Origin: Anthostomella pinea
Lineage: Eukaryota > Ascomycota > Sordariomycetes > Xylariales > Xylariaceae
Direction: 5' to 3'
DNA: 64,000 nt
Assembly: GCA_963556695.1 (NCBI GenBank)
Contig: CAUWAG010000012.1
Location: forward strand, 4,588,001-4,652,000
Shown here: one piece after another, positions 43,860 through 57,214 of the stretch
Layout: every line of letters begins with the position of its first letter
Numbering within the stretch: position 1 is the first letter of the stretch
Position numbers and translations under genes: made by a program
Notes under the pieces: model-generated
The model's input: only the letters and a program-made list of their open reading frames with translations
What the model was told of the DNA's origin: nothing
Databases searched by the model: none

Positions 43860-45722
43860 ATGTTCTTCGCATCCACAACTCATCTCAACATTGAATCGCA
43901 ACAACCTCCAGTTTCACATACTGGCCAACTTTCCATCCGCCCAGGGCTCCACGACTCCGTCCCACGGCGCTCTCAATATCGCAGTAACTGCGGTTCAAGA
44001 CTCACGATGCAGGATTCCAGGTCAGCTCAGCCCAAGGCGAACCGAGTCTCCAAAGGGAGAGGCCGGAAGAACGGTGCAAGGGGAGGACGATCAGGCCCTC
44101 GCCCCGGTCCTGCCCAGAACTCGACGGGAGCAGACACCGAGATGCAAGACTACCCTGATGACAATCCCACTGGCGCGCGTGAACCTGCGACTTCTGGTGC
44201 AGCCGGCTCAAATGCCGCCCTCACCATAGCCGTACCCACCGACACCCCCAAGTTTGTAGACCTGGGAAAAGACAATGTCATCCATCCCGTGTTGCTCCAG
44301 ACTCTGACGCAGGACATGAAGTTCAACCACATGACGCCCGTCCAGGCAGCCACCCTTCATCCCCTCCTAACACAGCATGCAGATGTTTTGGCTCAAGCCA
44401 AGACGGGCACTGGAAAGACCATCGCGTTCCTGCTGCCCGCCATCCAGAATCTCATCAACCGCCAGCAGACCCCGGCGGCCAATGTGTCGCTGCTCGTCAT
44501 CTCTCCCACGCGCGAGTTGGCAATGCAGATTGCCGACGAGGCCACGGCTCTGCTGCAGCGGATGCCGCGGTACAAGGTCTGCATTGCCATTGGTGGCACC
44601 AACAAGGATTCGGAAGAGAGACGCATACTGAAGGGCTGCGATATCTTGATTGGCACTCCAGGCCGGCTCTATGATCATCTGGGTTCACCGTCTAGTCCGG
44701 TGGCGGGGAAGCTCCAGTACCTGAACACGCTAGTTCTTGATGAAGCAGATAGACTCCTTGATATGGGATTTCTCGATTCCTTGAAAAAGATCATCAGGTG
44801 CTTGCCCGACAAGAACGTCAGACCGAGGCAGGGCATGCTCTTCTCGGCCACCGTGCCTGACCACGTCCAGAAGGTGGCCCACCTCGCCCTGTCCCAGAAC
44901 TACAAGTTCATATCCACCATCCCAGAGGGCGAGATGAACACCCATGAGCGCGTCGCGCAGCAGCTTGTTGTCGTCCCCAACTTCTCTGACATGGCAGCTG
45001 CTCTGCTCGGTGCTCTGCGCCAGGAACGTGCGCGTGCCGGCGCAGACACCAGTAAGGTCATCGTATTCGCCCCCACAGCCGGGCTTGTAGACTTCTACAC
45101 TGATATCCTACAACAGTCCCCGGGCATGCCCAAGATTCTCTCACTTCATGCCCGCATGACACAGTCCAAGCGCAGCAAGATCACCGAAGAGTTCCGCCAG
45201 GCACGGAGTGGTGTTCTGATCGCGACCGACGTCATTGCTCGAGGCATGGATTTCCCCCTAGTAACCAATGTCTTCCAGGTTGGCCTGCCTTCTGACAAGG
45301 AATCCTACGTCCACCGTCTCGGACGTACTGCTCGTGCCGGTGCCGAGGGACGCGGGACCTTCATCATCACGTCCCACGAGACCTTCTTCTCAAAGTGGAC
45401 ACTCAAGGACGTCACGTTCCACGAGACGCCGGCCGACCTGAGCGCACAGCCCGACGTTCTACGCATCGCCCAGACGATGGACACGCACGCCAAGGTGTAC
45501 CAGGGGTGGCTGGGGTTCTACACGGGGCGCATCAAGCCCATGGGATGGGATAACGTCCGACTGGTTCAGGAGGCCAACAAGTTCGCGCTGGACGGGCTGG
45601 GTGCTCCTGAGGTACCCACCCTGCCCAAGAGCACCATCGGTAAGATGGGACTCAAGGGCGTCAGGGGATTGGTCGTCGGGCCTGACCCGCCGAAGCAGGG
45701 ACGAGGTGGCCGGCCGCGATAG
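43860..45722 (+). CDS. MSS116: Mss116-like DEAD-box RNA helicase
   Basis: A single-exon frame of 620 aa from the first ATG; a second Met (44007) begins a more hydrophilic N-terminus. Motifs: Q MTPVQAATLHPLL, I LAQAKTGTGKT, Ia SPTRELAMQ, Ib GTPGRLYDHL, II VLDEADRLLDMGF, III LFSATVP, IV VIVFAPT, V ATDVIARGMDFP and VI HRLGRTARAG. KVCIAIGGTNKDSEERRIL and STIPEGEMNTHERV are typical of the fungal Mss116 group, which folds group I/II introns and aids translation in mitochondria (established in yeast). The N-terminus up to residue 100 is Gly/Arg-rich and not a clear presequence, so mitochondrial targeting depends on which Met is used. Confidence 0.88.
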   Translation: MFFASTTHLNIESQQPPVSHTGQLSIRPGLHDSVPRRSQYRSNCGSRLTMQDSRSAQPKANRVSKGRGRKNGARGGRSGPRPGPAQNSTGADTEMQDYPDDNPTGAREPATSGAAGSNAALTIAVPTDTPKFVDLGKDNVIHPVLLQTLTQDMKFNHMTPVQAATLHPLLTQHADVLAQAKTGTGKTIAFLLPAIQNLINRQQTPAANVSLLVISPTRELAMQIADEATALLQRMPRYKVCIAIGGTNKDSEERRILKGCDILIGTPGRLYDHLGSPSSPVAGKLQYLNTLVLDEADRLLDMGFLDSLKKIIRCLPDKNVRPRQGMLFSATVPDHVQKVAHLALSQNYKFISTIPEGEMNTHERVAQQLVVVPNFSDMAAALLGALRQERARAGADTSKVIVFAPTAGLVDFYTDILQQSPGMPKILSLHARMTQSKRSKITEEFRQARSGVLIATDVIARGMDFPLVTNVFQVGLPSDKESYVHRLGRTARAGAEGRGTFIITSHETFFSKWTLKDVTFHETPADLSAQPDVLRIAQTMDTHAKVYQGWLGFYTGRIKPMGWDNVRLVQEANKFALDGLGAPEVPTLPKSTIGKMGLKGVRGLVVGPDPPKQGRGGRPR

Positions 45723-46721
45723 AGGCGGTCTGTCGGTTGGGTGAGACGCGGTTGCGGCGGAGTATGGTGAGGGTGGTCGTCCCTGGAGCGGCCTCGCATG
45801 GGTCAAAATGATCTTTCCGATCAGTGCGTGGGAATACCGGATCATTCACCTACGGACAAACGTCACTCAGCATGTGGACTGCCTGGGTAACCAGGTCGCG
45901 CCATGAACTCGGCTTGCTGACAGCTCACCAAGGTCAGTGTTCATGTCCTCTACCGCAGTCTAATTTTCACATGCTAACATTCTCTAACAGTGAGGCAACC
46001 GACTCCATATCTTCGAGATTCACGAACATGCGACTGGCAGTGGTAATAAGGGTTCTTTATGGTGGTAATTACTACGAGGCCTCACCTGCTTCTGGACAGG
46101 TATGATACGGCCGAGTCAACAGATGTCTAGACTATTTGTCTAGTCGCTTTACGGCGTCTGCGGGATGCCTTTCATAGACACATAGACTCATAGACAATCT
46201 TAATAGTCTCCAACCACGCTTCTTAACTGCAATAAGCTTGGGGCGAGTCCCAAGTATCTGTCACTGTTACCCAGCCCCTGCGAGAAGCTCGTGATATTGA
46301 CTCCAGGTACCGATCCCGTGCGATGAACCGCGCACCCGATGTCTTACGTTGCTCACTGGCCGTCAATCATCGGTTTCAACGAGGCTGTAAGTCGTCTGTC
46401 ACCGCGCAGACTAGGTCAAGCCCGCGCGTGAAACGAACGGGCCTTGGAGGCCATCCACGCCCATCCCTCTGCGATGAAAGGGGTGGGGCAGTAGAGCGGT
46501 CAGCCCAGCGATAGGTACTACACAGTACCTAAGCAGCGCTGTGGCACGAGTAGCAGCTATAGCCTCAGTGATAGTGAAACGTGTGGGGAAGGGCGGATGG
46601 TAAAGGTAGTGACTTGGTACGACAGCAGTGAGGACACGCCGGAGGCAGAGCAGATGGAGCGTAGTCGGAGAGAAGGGTGGACCGGCATGAGGCGGTGAGT
46701 GTCCGGTGATATCCATAGACT

Positions 46722-46856
46722 AAGCTCCCTGGAATAAAAGGCTTGGACCTCATGAGTCATCTGTGATGCTTATTCCAGAGTGTTTATTACGTTTATGATA
46801 TATTCACCCTTCGCTTGATAATCAAGGGGTGTACGGAGACTTCGGAGGGTTCAGTG
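46722..46856 (+). repeat. Miniature inverted-repeat element, right part (copy 5)
   Basis: CTCCCTGGAATAAAAGG and TGATGCTTATTCCAGAGTG form the core palindrome; the right end is GGGGTGTACGGAGACTTCGG and GGGTTCAGTG. The left end is not found. Confidence 0.65.
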
Positions 46857-47337
46857 TGCTTAGGTAGGTAGCCCAGGCGCGCCCTTCTATTCGTACCGCA
46901 GATTCGTCTAAGTCGATCCGGTAACGTATGCTGGAGAGCTAGTTAAGATCTCCAGGCCGCGGAGACGTTTGATACAAGGGATTCCCGCTGTGCGTTGTAC
47001 CTTCCCACATGTCGCGAGAGAACAGGAGTTTGCGCGCCTCCGAGCCTCAAACTAGAGAAAGGGGGTACCTAATTCAGCCACCTCCACGCCCCTTGAGGAC
47101 TAATGGAGAACAAGGTTCATTACGTTTAAAACCAATTACATGTGAGTCTGTTTTGAACAGTGCTGTCCGGATCAAGTTCTTTCTCTTTTAACTGACGACA
47201 ACGCCCTTAAATCCACAAGCGACCAGCAGTCGAGCCTCGAGCCCAGACCATCCAGGCATCGGCACTTGAACAAGAGACTTTATTATTCGATATACACGAC
47301 CGGCAATACTGTTCTAACACACCCCCAAGGATATGTA

Positions 47338-47550
47338 CAGTCACCTCCATAAGTCTCCGTGCGACACGCCTCTGTCGACCTTTCGACATTCATGCTATAT
47401 TCGTATAAATGGAATAAGCACCCTGGAATGACCAGAGTATATCCAATAAGCCATATGTGATGCTTATTCCAGAGCGATTATTCCATCCATAATCAATACA
47501 CTCTTTGCTTGCAGGACGAGGCATGTACGGATAGTTTTGGAGGTTCAGTG
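47338..47550 (+). repeat. Miniature inverted-repeat element, full copy with TA flanks (copy 6)
   Basis: The left end is CAGTCACCTCCATAAGTCTC and the right end is TTGGAGGTTCAGTG, each directly bordered by TA (TA-CAGTCACC and TTCAGTG-TA). The internal arms are GGAATAAGCACCCTGGAATG and TGATGCTTATTCCAGAGCG. At 213 bp this is the best copy to define the family. TA duplication and small size suit a Tc1/mariner-mobilised MITE. Confidence 0.75.
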
Positions 47551-48870
47551 TATCGACGCTGGAGTTCCGCCGTAGGTAGACTGAGAACACGGTCGGTGGA
47601 CATGCAAATGAGAACATCTCGAAACTATCGAATTAGGAATACCTTGTTTCTCCAAGAGGCACCCTGGTTTTCTTGTTACGGCTATGTGTGACATTCCACT
47701 GCTCCGATCAACCCTCGCTACGACCACCGTACTCTGGCCCACAGTCGGGCGTGAGGGCTGACTACCTGCCATCCTTGTCCTCCGTCTCTACCGCTGTGAT
47801 ACTCCTGCATCCTGGCTCGACACAGTCACCCCTTCCGCCAGTGGATCGTCCCTATCGATCAGGATGGACAGGCCGCCTTCATTGTTATTGACCTCTTCTG
47901 TGTCTTCTGCGGTGGGCGTGCCGGGTTTAGACTCGGGGTGACCCATCGTTGCTGGTGTGATCTGAATGTGACGGATTTTTAGAGATATATTGGTAGATGC
48001 AATGGGCGCCGTGGTGCTAGCAGTATATGGAAAGGCAGATTGGGTGGGTGTGGTTGAGATTGTTTCAGTTTGCCAGAACAAGTGATTCGAGAGGCCCGAT
48101 TTGGGCCCATGTCCGTTGCTATTTGAACCATGCGGTCGCCTTCTTCTTCCACCAGATTCTCCAGTACATGATTCCTTGAGTTAACATGACTCAGATTGAC
48201 ACATCTAGAGTCACAGGAACTCTGATTGCTTGTCAATGATTTCCAGGCCATACTCGTACTCCTATGATGCAGTTGCGTGTGTGACACGAACTGATCAGAC
48301 TCAGGAACCTTCTATGCCAACATGTTCTCACTTACGATAGAACAGCCTTTTCTCAAAGTGTACTGAATGCAACAGTATGGTTATTAAGATAGCTATTTGG
48401 CCTTCATTGCGAAGAAAGCTCGAAATATTATATTAAGCGGTATCCTTAATAGTGCCTGAAACTTGATGAGTTGTTGCGACACGTCCGACACATAGGGGGC
48501 GCCCCTTTTCCCGTGAGTAGAGGTTGTCCAGCTGCTGCCTGCAAGGCACGTCCTCCCTACCGAAAGCTCAGGTCGGGCGACGGCCCTGATGTCTCTGAAG
48601 CTGCCAATATTTCAGCTACTCGTCGTCCGTATTCCACAAGCTCTTGACTGTCATTCGAAAAAACCTCTGCTGCGATACCCATAATTAAAGCTATGTGTTA
48701 TCTAACGCGGACCGCACTGTAATGGCAAGCTACCTTTCCCAGACGTCGTACGACCACTGTAAACATAAGCGGAAAGAGGATTAAAGACAAGAAAAAGAAT
48801 AGGAAGAAGGGGGGGGGAACGGTTCCCATGATCTGACTTCCCATTAAGTCTCCCGCGCTGATCGGGACGA

Positions 48871-50609
48871 TCAGTCCTCTTCAAAGATGATCACGATATC
48901 ACCACCTTTCCCAGCGACACCCTTACCATTACCCTTACCCTTACCCTTACCCGCGCCCACGTTCACGTCCCCCGCGTCATCCACAGCCCCCCCGCTCCTC
49001 TCGCGCTCGTAGAGAAACTCAGCCCGCTGCCGCAGGCGCTTCTCGGCAATCCGTATCATCTCGTCGCCGACGCGGCGCGGCAGCCACGACGGCAGGTCGC
49101 AGGCCTCGTACCAGGGGCTCCTGGCGGGCGGCACGTCCCAGCGGATCCCCTTCTTCTCGCCGTCCTCGCCGACGGTCGTCTCGCACCCCGACAGTGCCAG
49201 CATGCAAAAGGGGCACGACCGCTGCGTCGTCGGCATCTCGCGCAGCCGCGCCCGGAACAAGTTCGTCACGGCGCGGGGCGGCAGGTGCGCCGCGTAGAGG
49301 TCCGGGTACTCGTGGCGGCTCGGGTGCTTCTCTCGCTCCTGTGCCAGGTACTGCAGCGCCGCGAACTGCATCTCCGGGTGGCAGGAGCCGGTGAAGCCGC
49401 TGCGATCGGTCAGGGAGCCGACGTCGTCGCGGTCCTGGATGTAGGAAAGCAGCGGCGTGTGCAAGTGGCCCGGCAGTGTGCTGATCGTCTGCAGCAGCGG
49501 CTGCATGGTCCCGGCGAGTGCGGGCGGCGGCTTCTTGCAGCTGATGGGCTGGACGCGCTGGATCTCGCGTACGTGGCGCGCGTATCGCTCCGCAGGTATG
49601 GTCCGGCTGGTGTCCGGGGTCGAGGTGAGCGTCTCGAAGGACATGTCTTGTGCCAGGATGAGGCGGATGTACGATCTTGCGCAGTCGTGCCAGAAGCGCT
49701 GCGGGTAGCCGGTGGACGTGTCGAGCGCGGCGGCCTCGGCGTGGAGGTGGTGGCCTCGTGGTGGCCACGGCGCGTTGGCGATCTGGGTCTCTTCACCGCC
49801 GCGGAGCGCGCGGCTGTGGGCTGGTAGGCCGTTTGACTCGGTGACCGCGTAGACGGAATGGAGTCGGCAAATATCGGCGCTCAGGGCGTTCGGGATAGCC
49901 CGCCACACTATGCCCAGGAGTCGCACGTACCGAGAGACGCGCGCAATGGACAACTCCTGGACCCGGCTCGCCAGCTCCTCGTCCCGGAGCTGGCTCAGCC
50001 CCTTGTCAAGCTGCAACAGGAGGAAGCGCAGTACGCATTGGAATATCAGCGTGTTGCCCCCACGATAGTGCCGGGCGGCCCAGTCTGGCTTGGCCTCCTT
50101 CCGGCCGGATCGCCGCATTCAAGATGGTCGTTGACGAATTCATGTATAATTTTGAAATGCCTCGCGTCCCACGCCGGGTCATGCGCGAAGAACCGCTCCA
50201 GCACCTCTAGTCGCTTAGGGTTAGGATAATATTGGGGAACGTATGCTTCGTGCTTAAACACCTCCTGAAGGCGGGCGTGCAACTGGAAGCAGTGGTCCCC
50301 GAAAGCGTCTTCTGCTTCGTCCTGCTGGCCCTGGTCCCTGGGTGTAGAGCGGGCGGCGCGAATATGGGTGTATCTGTGGGAATGTGTTAGAGATAGTAGC
50401 AACTCGGCGAAGGCGCCGAGACAACGGCTCCGCTTGCAGGTTTCGGTTTCTGGTGTTGGTTCTGGTCGAGACCAAGGGGCCGCAGGGTCGGGATCGGAGC
50501 CGCAGCAGGCATTGGTGTGCTGAAGTAAGGTGGTGAGGGCGCGGAACTTCAGTCTCTTCCCCGTGGTGAGGAAAGGACTGTCCATGGCGTTGGAGTCTTT
50601 CTCTGACAT
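48871..50609 (-). CDS. Hypothetical protein in two frames (one frameshift near 50100)
   Basis: Frame 50609-50046 gives 187 aa (with EAYVPQYYPNPKRLEVLERF) and frame 50118-48871 gives 415 aa. Both have protein-like composition and fit end to end near the CCGGCCGGAAGGAGG stretch at about 50095-50108 with a one-base shift. No GT-AG intron of legal size and phase exists there. The product would be about 590 aa. The second half contains CPFCMLALSGCE, a possible half zinc site, and ends in a GKGKGKGNGKG tail. I do not recognise the family. Either a single indel disables the gene or the C/G-rich run is misassembled. Confidence 0.55.
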
Positions 50610-51759
50610 GTTGAGGGTCTAAGGGTGATTTTCGGTCTGCGTACTGATGTAGGTTTGGCTCTTGTGCAAAGGAGACAAAGAGGAAAATGGGAACTGGTTG
50701 AAGAAGCGAAGAACGCCCATCCAGGTTGAAATCTGGGCTAAAAATTAAATACCTACCAGACCTTGACAGAGAATCCACCAGAGCAAGAATTCAAATTTGA
50801 GTTTCCCATGGTTGGACTAACGTTGGCTTGGGGCGTTCCTGTGAGCGGATATCAACCAGGTATCTACCTCACCTATCTGGCCAAGCACACCAAGGCAAGC
50901 CATTGTTTGTAACCTAGTGCTCTAGTGTGAGTTGGTGTAGAATTGTTATGATTGACTGCAATGCTGCTTATTGAGTTGCAACTTACCTCGCCAGTTGCCT
51001 GCCAAACACGACCATCCTGTGTCGGTTGATATTGCAGATTTGCAGCTACACCCCATTACATATGGGTGCTCCCGGTAGGTATCACTGCTAAGTATTGTAC
51101 AGCAAGGTCCTCACGCCCGTTGGCATAATATGCAGGGTGGCTTGAAGGCGGCGGGCGATGGTCGATATACAGATGATAAGTAACTCGTTCACCAAGCGAA
51201 AGGTGTATTTATTACAACTGGAATGCGCGGTCTGCAATAAGCATCGAATATGGGTAATTAGACTAGATCGTATTATTCCAGGGTGCTTGTTTCATTATTA
51301 CGAATGTAGCATTCGTATATAACAGTTGATAAAAGCATGACGAGAGGAGACTTGGGAGCGGTGACTGTAACACTAATTAGCACACAGCATCCAGAACATC
51401 ACGTTTGACTCATGAAGAGGCAGCAGAATACGGGCATCCTAGTGCCACCATTGCATTACTATCTTGGTCTCGTCTCTTTAGATGAAGTCCTTGTTCCCGC
51501 CCGGCCAATGCGTCTAAGTCCAACCCGAATTCCCGCAGCGCCCACGCTATGCAGTAAGGAGATGAACACCAGGGACACCCATCGCAAGCTGTCAGAAATG
51601 CTGCAATCAATCCCGCTTGGGTTTCGCCTTTGACGTCGCCGTCTTCGACGTAAAGGAGCAATGGCCACCATTTGCTCGCCGTGTCCGCGGGTAAGTGGGG
51701 GAGCACACCAAGATTCCGCAAACATCGGCACCACAGCCAACCCATTCAGACATCGTGCC
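50610..51759. other. Intergenic with a miniature repeat
   Basis: About 1.1 kb without a supported gene. Minus frames 51410-51745 and 51459-51890 overlap AMSH 3' sequence and have no recognisable domain. Confidence 0.4.
51184..51367 (-). repeat. Miniature inverted-repeat element (copy 7, reversed)
   Basis: It starts CTCGTTCACCAAGCGAAAGG (inner part of one end), has CAATAAGCA and TTATTCCAGGGTGCTTG in the core, and ends GAGACTTGGGAGCGGTGACT G followed by TA. The outer bases of the first end are lost. Confidence 0.65.
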
Positions 51760-53631
51760 CTAAAAGTTCTTGCGCTGCAATGTGCTGTTATGGGCACCAG
51801 GACGAAGGTCGTGTACGTAGAAATCAAGCTTCTCGTTCTCGTAGACGTGGCCTGGCGGGTGTCCTGCCTGCGTGTACAGGTTGTCCACATGATGCTGGTG
51901 GAACGTCGCCGACTGCGTACAGTTCAGGACGTGTGGCAGCCCAGGGGGGTTAGTCAAGCGGAAAATGCCGTATCTGTGATGGGGTATGAGCAACTCGGCA
52001 ACCTACGACGGTCAATAGCGGATAAGACACTTACGAAGGCTTGAACTTCGGGGCACACACGATTGCGATACTCTCGGGCATCATCACCTGGTAACCGGAC
52101 TGTGTGTGGAGGTCTCTGGAGCTCATGAAGCACGTCTGCGTCGGGTGCGTATGAATCCATCCAAGCATGAGCAGATCCTCGTTGATGCAATACTCCAGCA
52201 TGCTGCCCTCGTTCTCCGTCTCGCACGTGTCCGAGGTGCACTTCTGCTCAGGGATCAATAGGCACCGCACGAACAACGCGTTGTTAACGGCAGTCCCGCA
52301 GAGAATGCCGCACATCTCGAGGCCGCGCCTGGTATTCTCCGATGCGATAGAGAGGAAACGATCCCGTAACTGAGCCGGCAAAAAAATGGGTCGTATTGGT
52401 TCGCCATTCTCAAGGTATGCCGCCGGTTTGAACGTTAGGCGCTGCTGCTTTGCAGGCATGGACGCCGGGTCGCGTGCCTTGGGAGGTGGTGTAGGGCGCT
52501 CCTGTAACTGCTCAGAAGCAGAGGCTGTCCTCTCGGGATATATCTGTTCTTTGCCAGGACGTTCTGGCGCAAGGGGTGTAGGTAAGTGGCTCGGGCTGTC
52601 TCTGAACTGCGGATAGGGCGATTCTTTCGGTGGCCTCGGGGGCTGAGCAGGTAGGTCTCTCCTGACTTTCGGTTGGAGGGTGTCGTACTGAACAGGCTCA
52701 GATTTGGAGATAGACGGATAGCGATAACCGGAAGCTCTTGTATCAGACGTCACAGACTGCCGAGCACTGGGTCGTTGCGGGCGAGGCAGATCGTGAGTTG
52801 AGTCGTCAGGGCGTGGCTCTTCGCTCCCATCAAGCCTTCTCCTTGTCGATTCCATCTGTTTCCGGAAGGCCTCCTCGTCATCGGCTTGCCTATCTGCCAG
52901 CTCGTGAGTCCAGTTGTCCCAGAAACCGGCGATCCGACGTTTCTGCTCCTCCTGATGCGACACTCCGGCCTTCCTGGTAGCCTTTCTACTAGCATCTCTG
53001 CGCTGGAGCTCTCGCTGGGCTAGATCAACGGCGAGCTCCTGGTTCTCCCCTGCATCGAGCAATCGCGCGGAAGACGAGAGAGCCGGGTCTATAGAGGCAT
53101 GGTCCTCGTAGGTGGAGGGGGTTTGCGACTTCGCGCGGTCGACTTGTTCTTGGTCACGCGTCGCTTGCCTTCTAGACTCCGACTCTTGCCACTCTTCATA
53201 CTCCCGCTGGACAATAGGTTTTATCTTCTCGAGATTATTCAAGACGATATTGACGGTTTGGTATTGGGATTTCAGCGCTTTCTTTCCCTCGGGGCTCTTA
53301 GCCTCTGGGTGTATCTTGAGCACGTCTACCAACAATGTCGAGTACCGGAGGTAAAGCAGGTAAGCTTGGGCAAAGTTGCCTTCGCGCATGTAGACCTCGC
53401 CCTATGAATAGGTAGACGCATAGGTTAGCACCGGGCAGTGACCATGGTGTTGCGCTGGACTGTGGACGGTGGACAGGGCGCTGAGGGAGCTCTCACCTCA
53501 TGGTACAGTGTATGCGCCGTTCGCAGCCAGGCCTTCAAGGGTATGTTCGTGTTGCGCTCGAAGGCATCAGCCTGGTCCGAGATCTCCTTGACACTCAGAG
53601 GCCGGTTGGGCAGGGAAAGCGAGGAGGTCAT
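51760..53631 (-). CDS. SST2: AMSH/Sst2-type JAMM deubiquitinase
   Basis: Exons 53631-53497, 53401-52035 and 51973-51760 (introns 95 and 61 nt; phases 0 and 2) encode 571 aa. Residues 1-115 are the USP8/AMSH dimerisation-MIT-like region (NTNIPLKAWLRTAHTLYHE, MREGNFAQAYLLYLRYSTLL). The middle is Pro/Ser/Arg-rich and disordered. The JAMM zinc metalloprotease domain follows: RRGLEMCGILCG carries the catalytic Glu and WIHTHPTQTCFMSSRDLHTQ the HxH...D zinc ligands. Exon 3 continues YGIFRLTNPPGLPHVLNC. The enzyme cleaves Lys63-linked ubiquitin at endosomes, with ESCRT (established). Relatives end at a DLRP motif; here the frame runs 13 residues further. Confidence 0.93.
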
Positions 53632-54643
53632 GTTGGTGGTTGCTGGGCGTCGCTATGGCGATGGCGATGGCGCTGCTGCTGCCGCTGGTGGTGGTGGGGT
53701 CGGGCGGGCTCCAGTCTTCAGTCTTCGCACAGAGGCAGACAGGATGGGATAATGTGACGCGTCATTCGCACAACGCATCAAGGAATAATATTCATCTCTG
53801 TAGGTACCTAAGAGGGGTTAGTCTAAGAGCAAGCCGTCTCGTGTCTCTGGCTGCCTGAAAGAAGGTGGTGCAACGTGAACAATGTTGATGTTTGAAGCCT
53901 CCAGCTGGCAGCCTGGATGGGAATGTGGCGCCATCAGTCTAGTGTCTGCCATCAAGGTCGCGAGGGCGAGGCGGGGCCTGCACATGCAAGGTCCCCCTTC
54001 TGCGCCACACCGCGGGGTACATCTCGACAGCTCTCATTCACCTGGCCTTCATTCACCAAGCAAGAGGTGCGTTTATTAAAAAAGGAATAAGCACGCTGGG
54101 ATAAGCATGAAGATGACTTTATAGCTATAATCTACTTACGCCAGTGTGCTTATTCTAAGAATATTAACATTGTTTATCCATGTCCAAAAACCAAACGTGG
54201 CATGCTGGACGGAGACTCATAAGGGGTGACTATACCGTTCACCGCCCCAGCCACACTCATAGCCAACATTAATGTCAAAGGCAGCATTGATGGGGGGCAT
54301 GAAATCATACACATGTCCTTTTACGTTGGGATTGGCTGGGCTGACCATCAATGTCCAGGGCAATCTGGCTCTATGAATTGCTTCAACGTATGTGCACATT
54401 GATGATTGTCCCAGGAGTGCGTCCGCCCGTCTGATTGCATGTCTGCCTCAATGGCCTGTCCGTTAAGAATTGTCCGACTAGATCCTCATGACATACAACC
54501 GGAGTATGCATTCTGAGCCTTTGAATGGAAGATGTGCCATTCCCAACAACGTGTGCTTGCGACTGCAACACAACACACCATAACGCATGCATTCATGCTG
54601 GTGAACAACCAGGCAGGGCACTTCCTTCACTCATCAACCCTCG
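53632..54643. other. Intergenic with a miniature repeat
   Basis: 5' flank of AMSH (CAGC/GCTG-rich run at 53650-53700) and 3' flank of prefoldin 6. No supported gene. Confidence 0.45.
54050..54232 (-). repeat. Miniature inverted-repeat element (copy 8, reversed)
   Basis: It begins ATTCACCAAGCAAGAGGTGC, has GGAATAAGCACGCTGGGATA and GTGTGCTTATTCTAAG as core arms, and ends GGACGGAGACTCATAAGGGG TGACTA followed by TA. It is 183 bp, similar in structure to copy 7. Confidence 0.68.
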
Positions 54644-55158
54644 TCAACCCTTCGCTGCCACCTGCCCGGGTGCTACTGGCCCAGCTGCCTGCATGCTAGC
54701 CTGCCCCTGCATGATCTCTCCTTTCTTCTTCTCGATCTTCTCTTGGATCTCCCTTATCTGGTCTTCTGTCCGGTCGCTTTGAGGGGTGTATGTCAGTCTT
54801 CGTTCAGCCAAACACTTGTGCATGGTGAGTCTTACAACTCCTTGCCGATGAATTCCAGTCGTCCTTTCACTGTGCTCTCTGCCTCAACCTTGTCTTGCTT
54901 CAACAGCACCGGTCCGACCAGCTTGTAGATGCTCTCGCCATCCCGCAGACGCTCAAATTCCTGAGCACTCATCGTCAGCTCGAAGCCCCAGGTCCTGGTT
55001 GCGGGTCTTCTCTGCAATCCACTCACTCTTTGCACTCCTGAGTTCTCTTGTCTTTGGGCCTCAAGCTTTTGCCGCGACTGTACAGCAGCTTGCATTTCTT
55101 GCTGAAGTTTCTGGTAGTCCTCGGAGAGGCTCTGCAGCTGCGCCTGGCCTTCATCCAT
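54644..55158 (-). CDS. YKE2: Prefoldin subunit 6 (Yke2)
   Basis: Three exons, 55158-55027, 54960-54836 and 54776-54644, encode 129 aa. Introns are 66 and 59 nt in phases 0 and 2. The first helix is LQSLSEDYQKLQQEMQAAV...RQKLEAQRQEN, the beta-hairpin is YKLVGPVLLKQDKVEA, and the second helix is EDQIREIQEKIEKKKGEIM, the two-helix coiled coil of prefoldin. It hands nascent actin and tubulin to the CCT chaperonin (established). Intron 1 is a multiple of three without stops, so unspliced RNA would insert 22 residues between the helix and the hairpin. Confidence 0.93.

Positions 55159-57214
<2,056 letters not shown>

Larger units (their letters stand above)
45723..48870. other. 3.1-kb gene-poor interval carrying two miniature repeats
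   Basis: No frame is supported; 47788-48081 and 47979-48287 (minus) overlap and lack recognisable content. It holds copy 5 (46722-46856) and copy 6 (47338-47550) of the miniature repeat. It is the longest gene-free stretch in the window. Confidence 0.5.

Noticed and set aside
48920..48955. Telomere-like CCCTTA repeats
   Set aside because: They code the Gly-Lys repeats of the hypothetical protein tail; the unit is CCCTTAC, not the fungal CCCTAA telomere repeat.
49019..49827. 249-codon minus and 180-codon plus frames
   Set aside because: Both overlap the 415-codon frame in a GC-rich stretch and show Arg/Ala/Pro-rich shadow composition.
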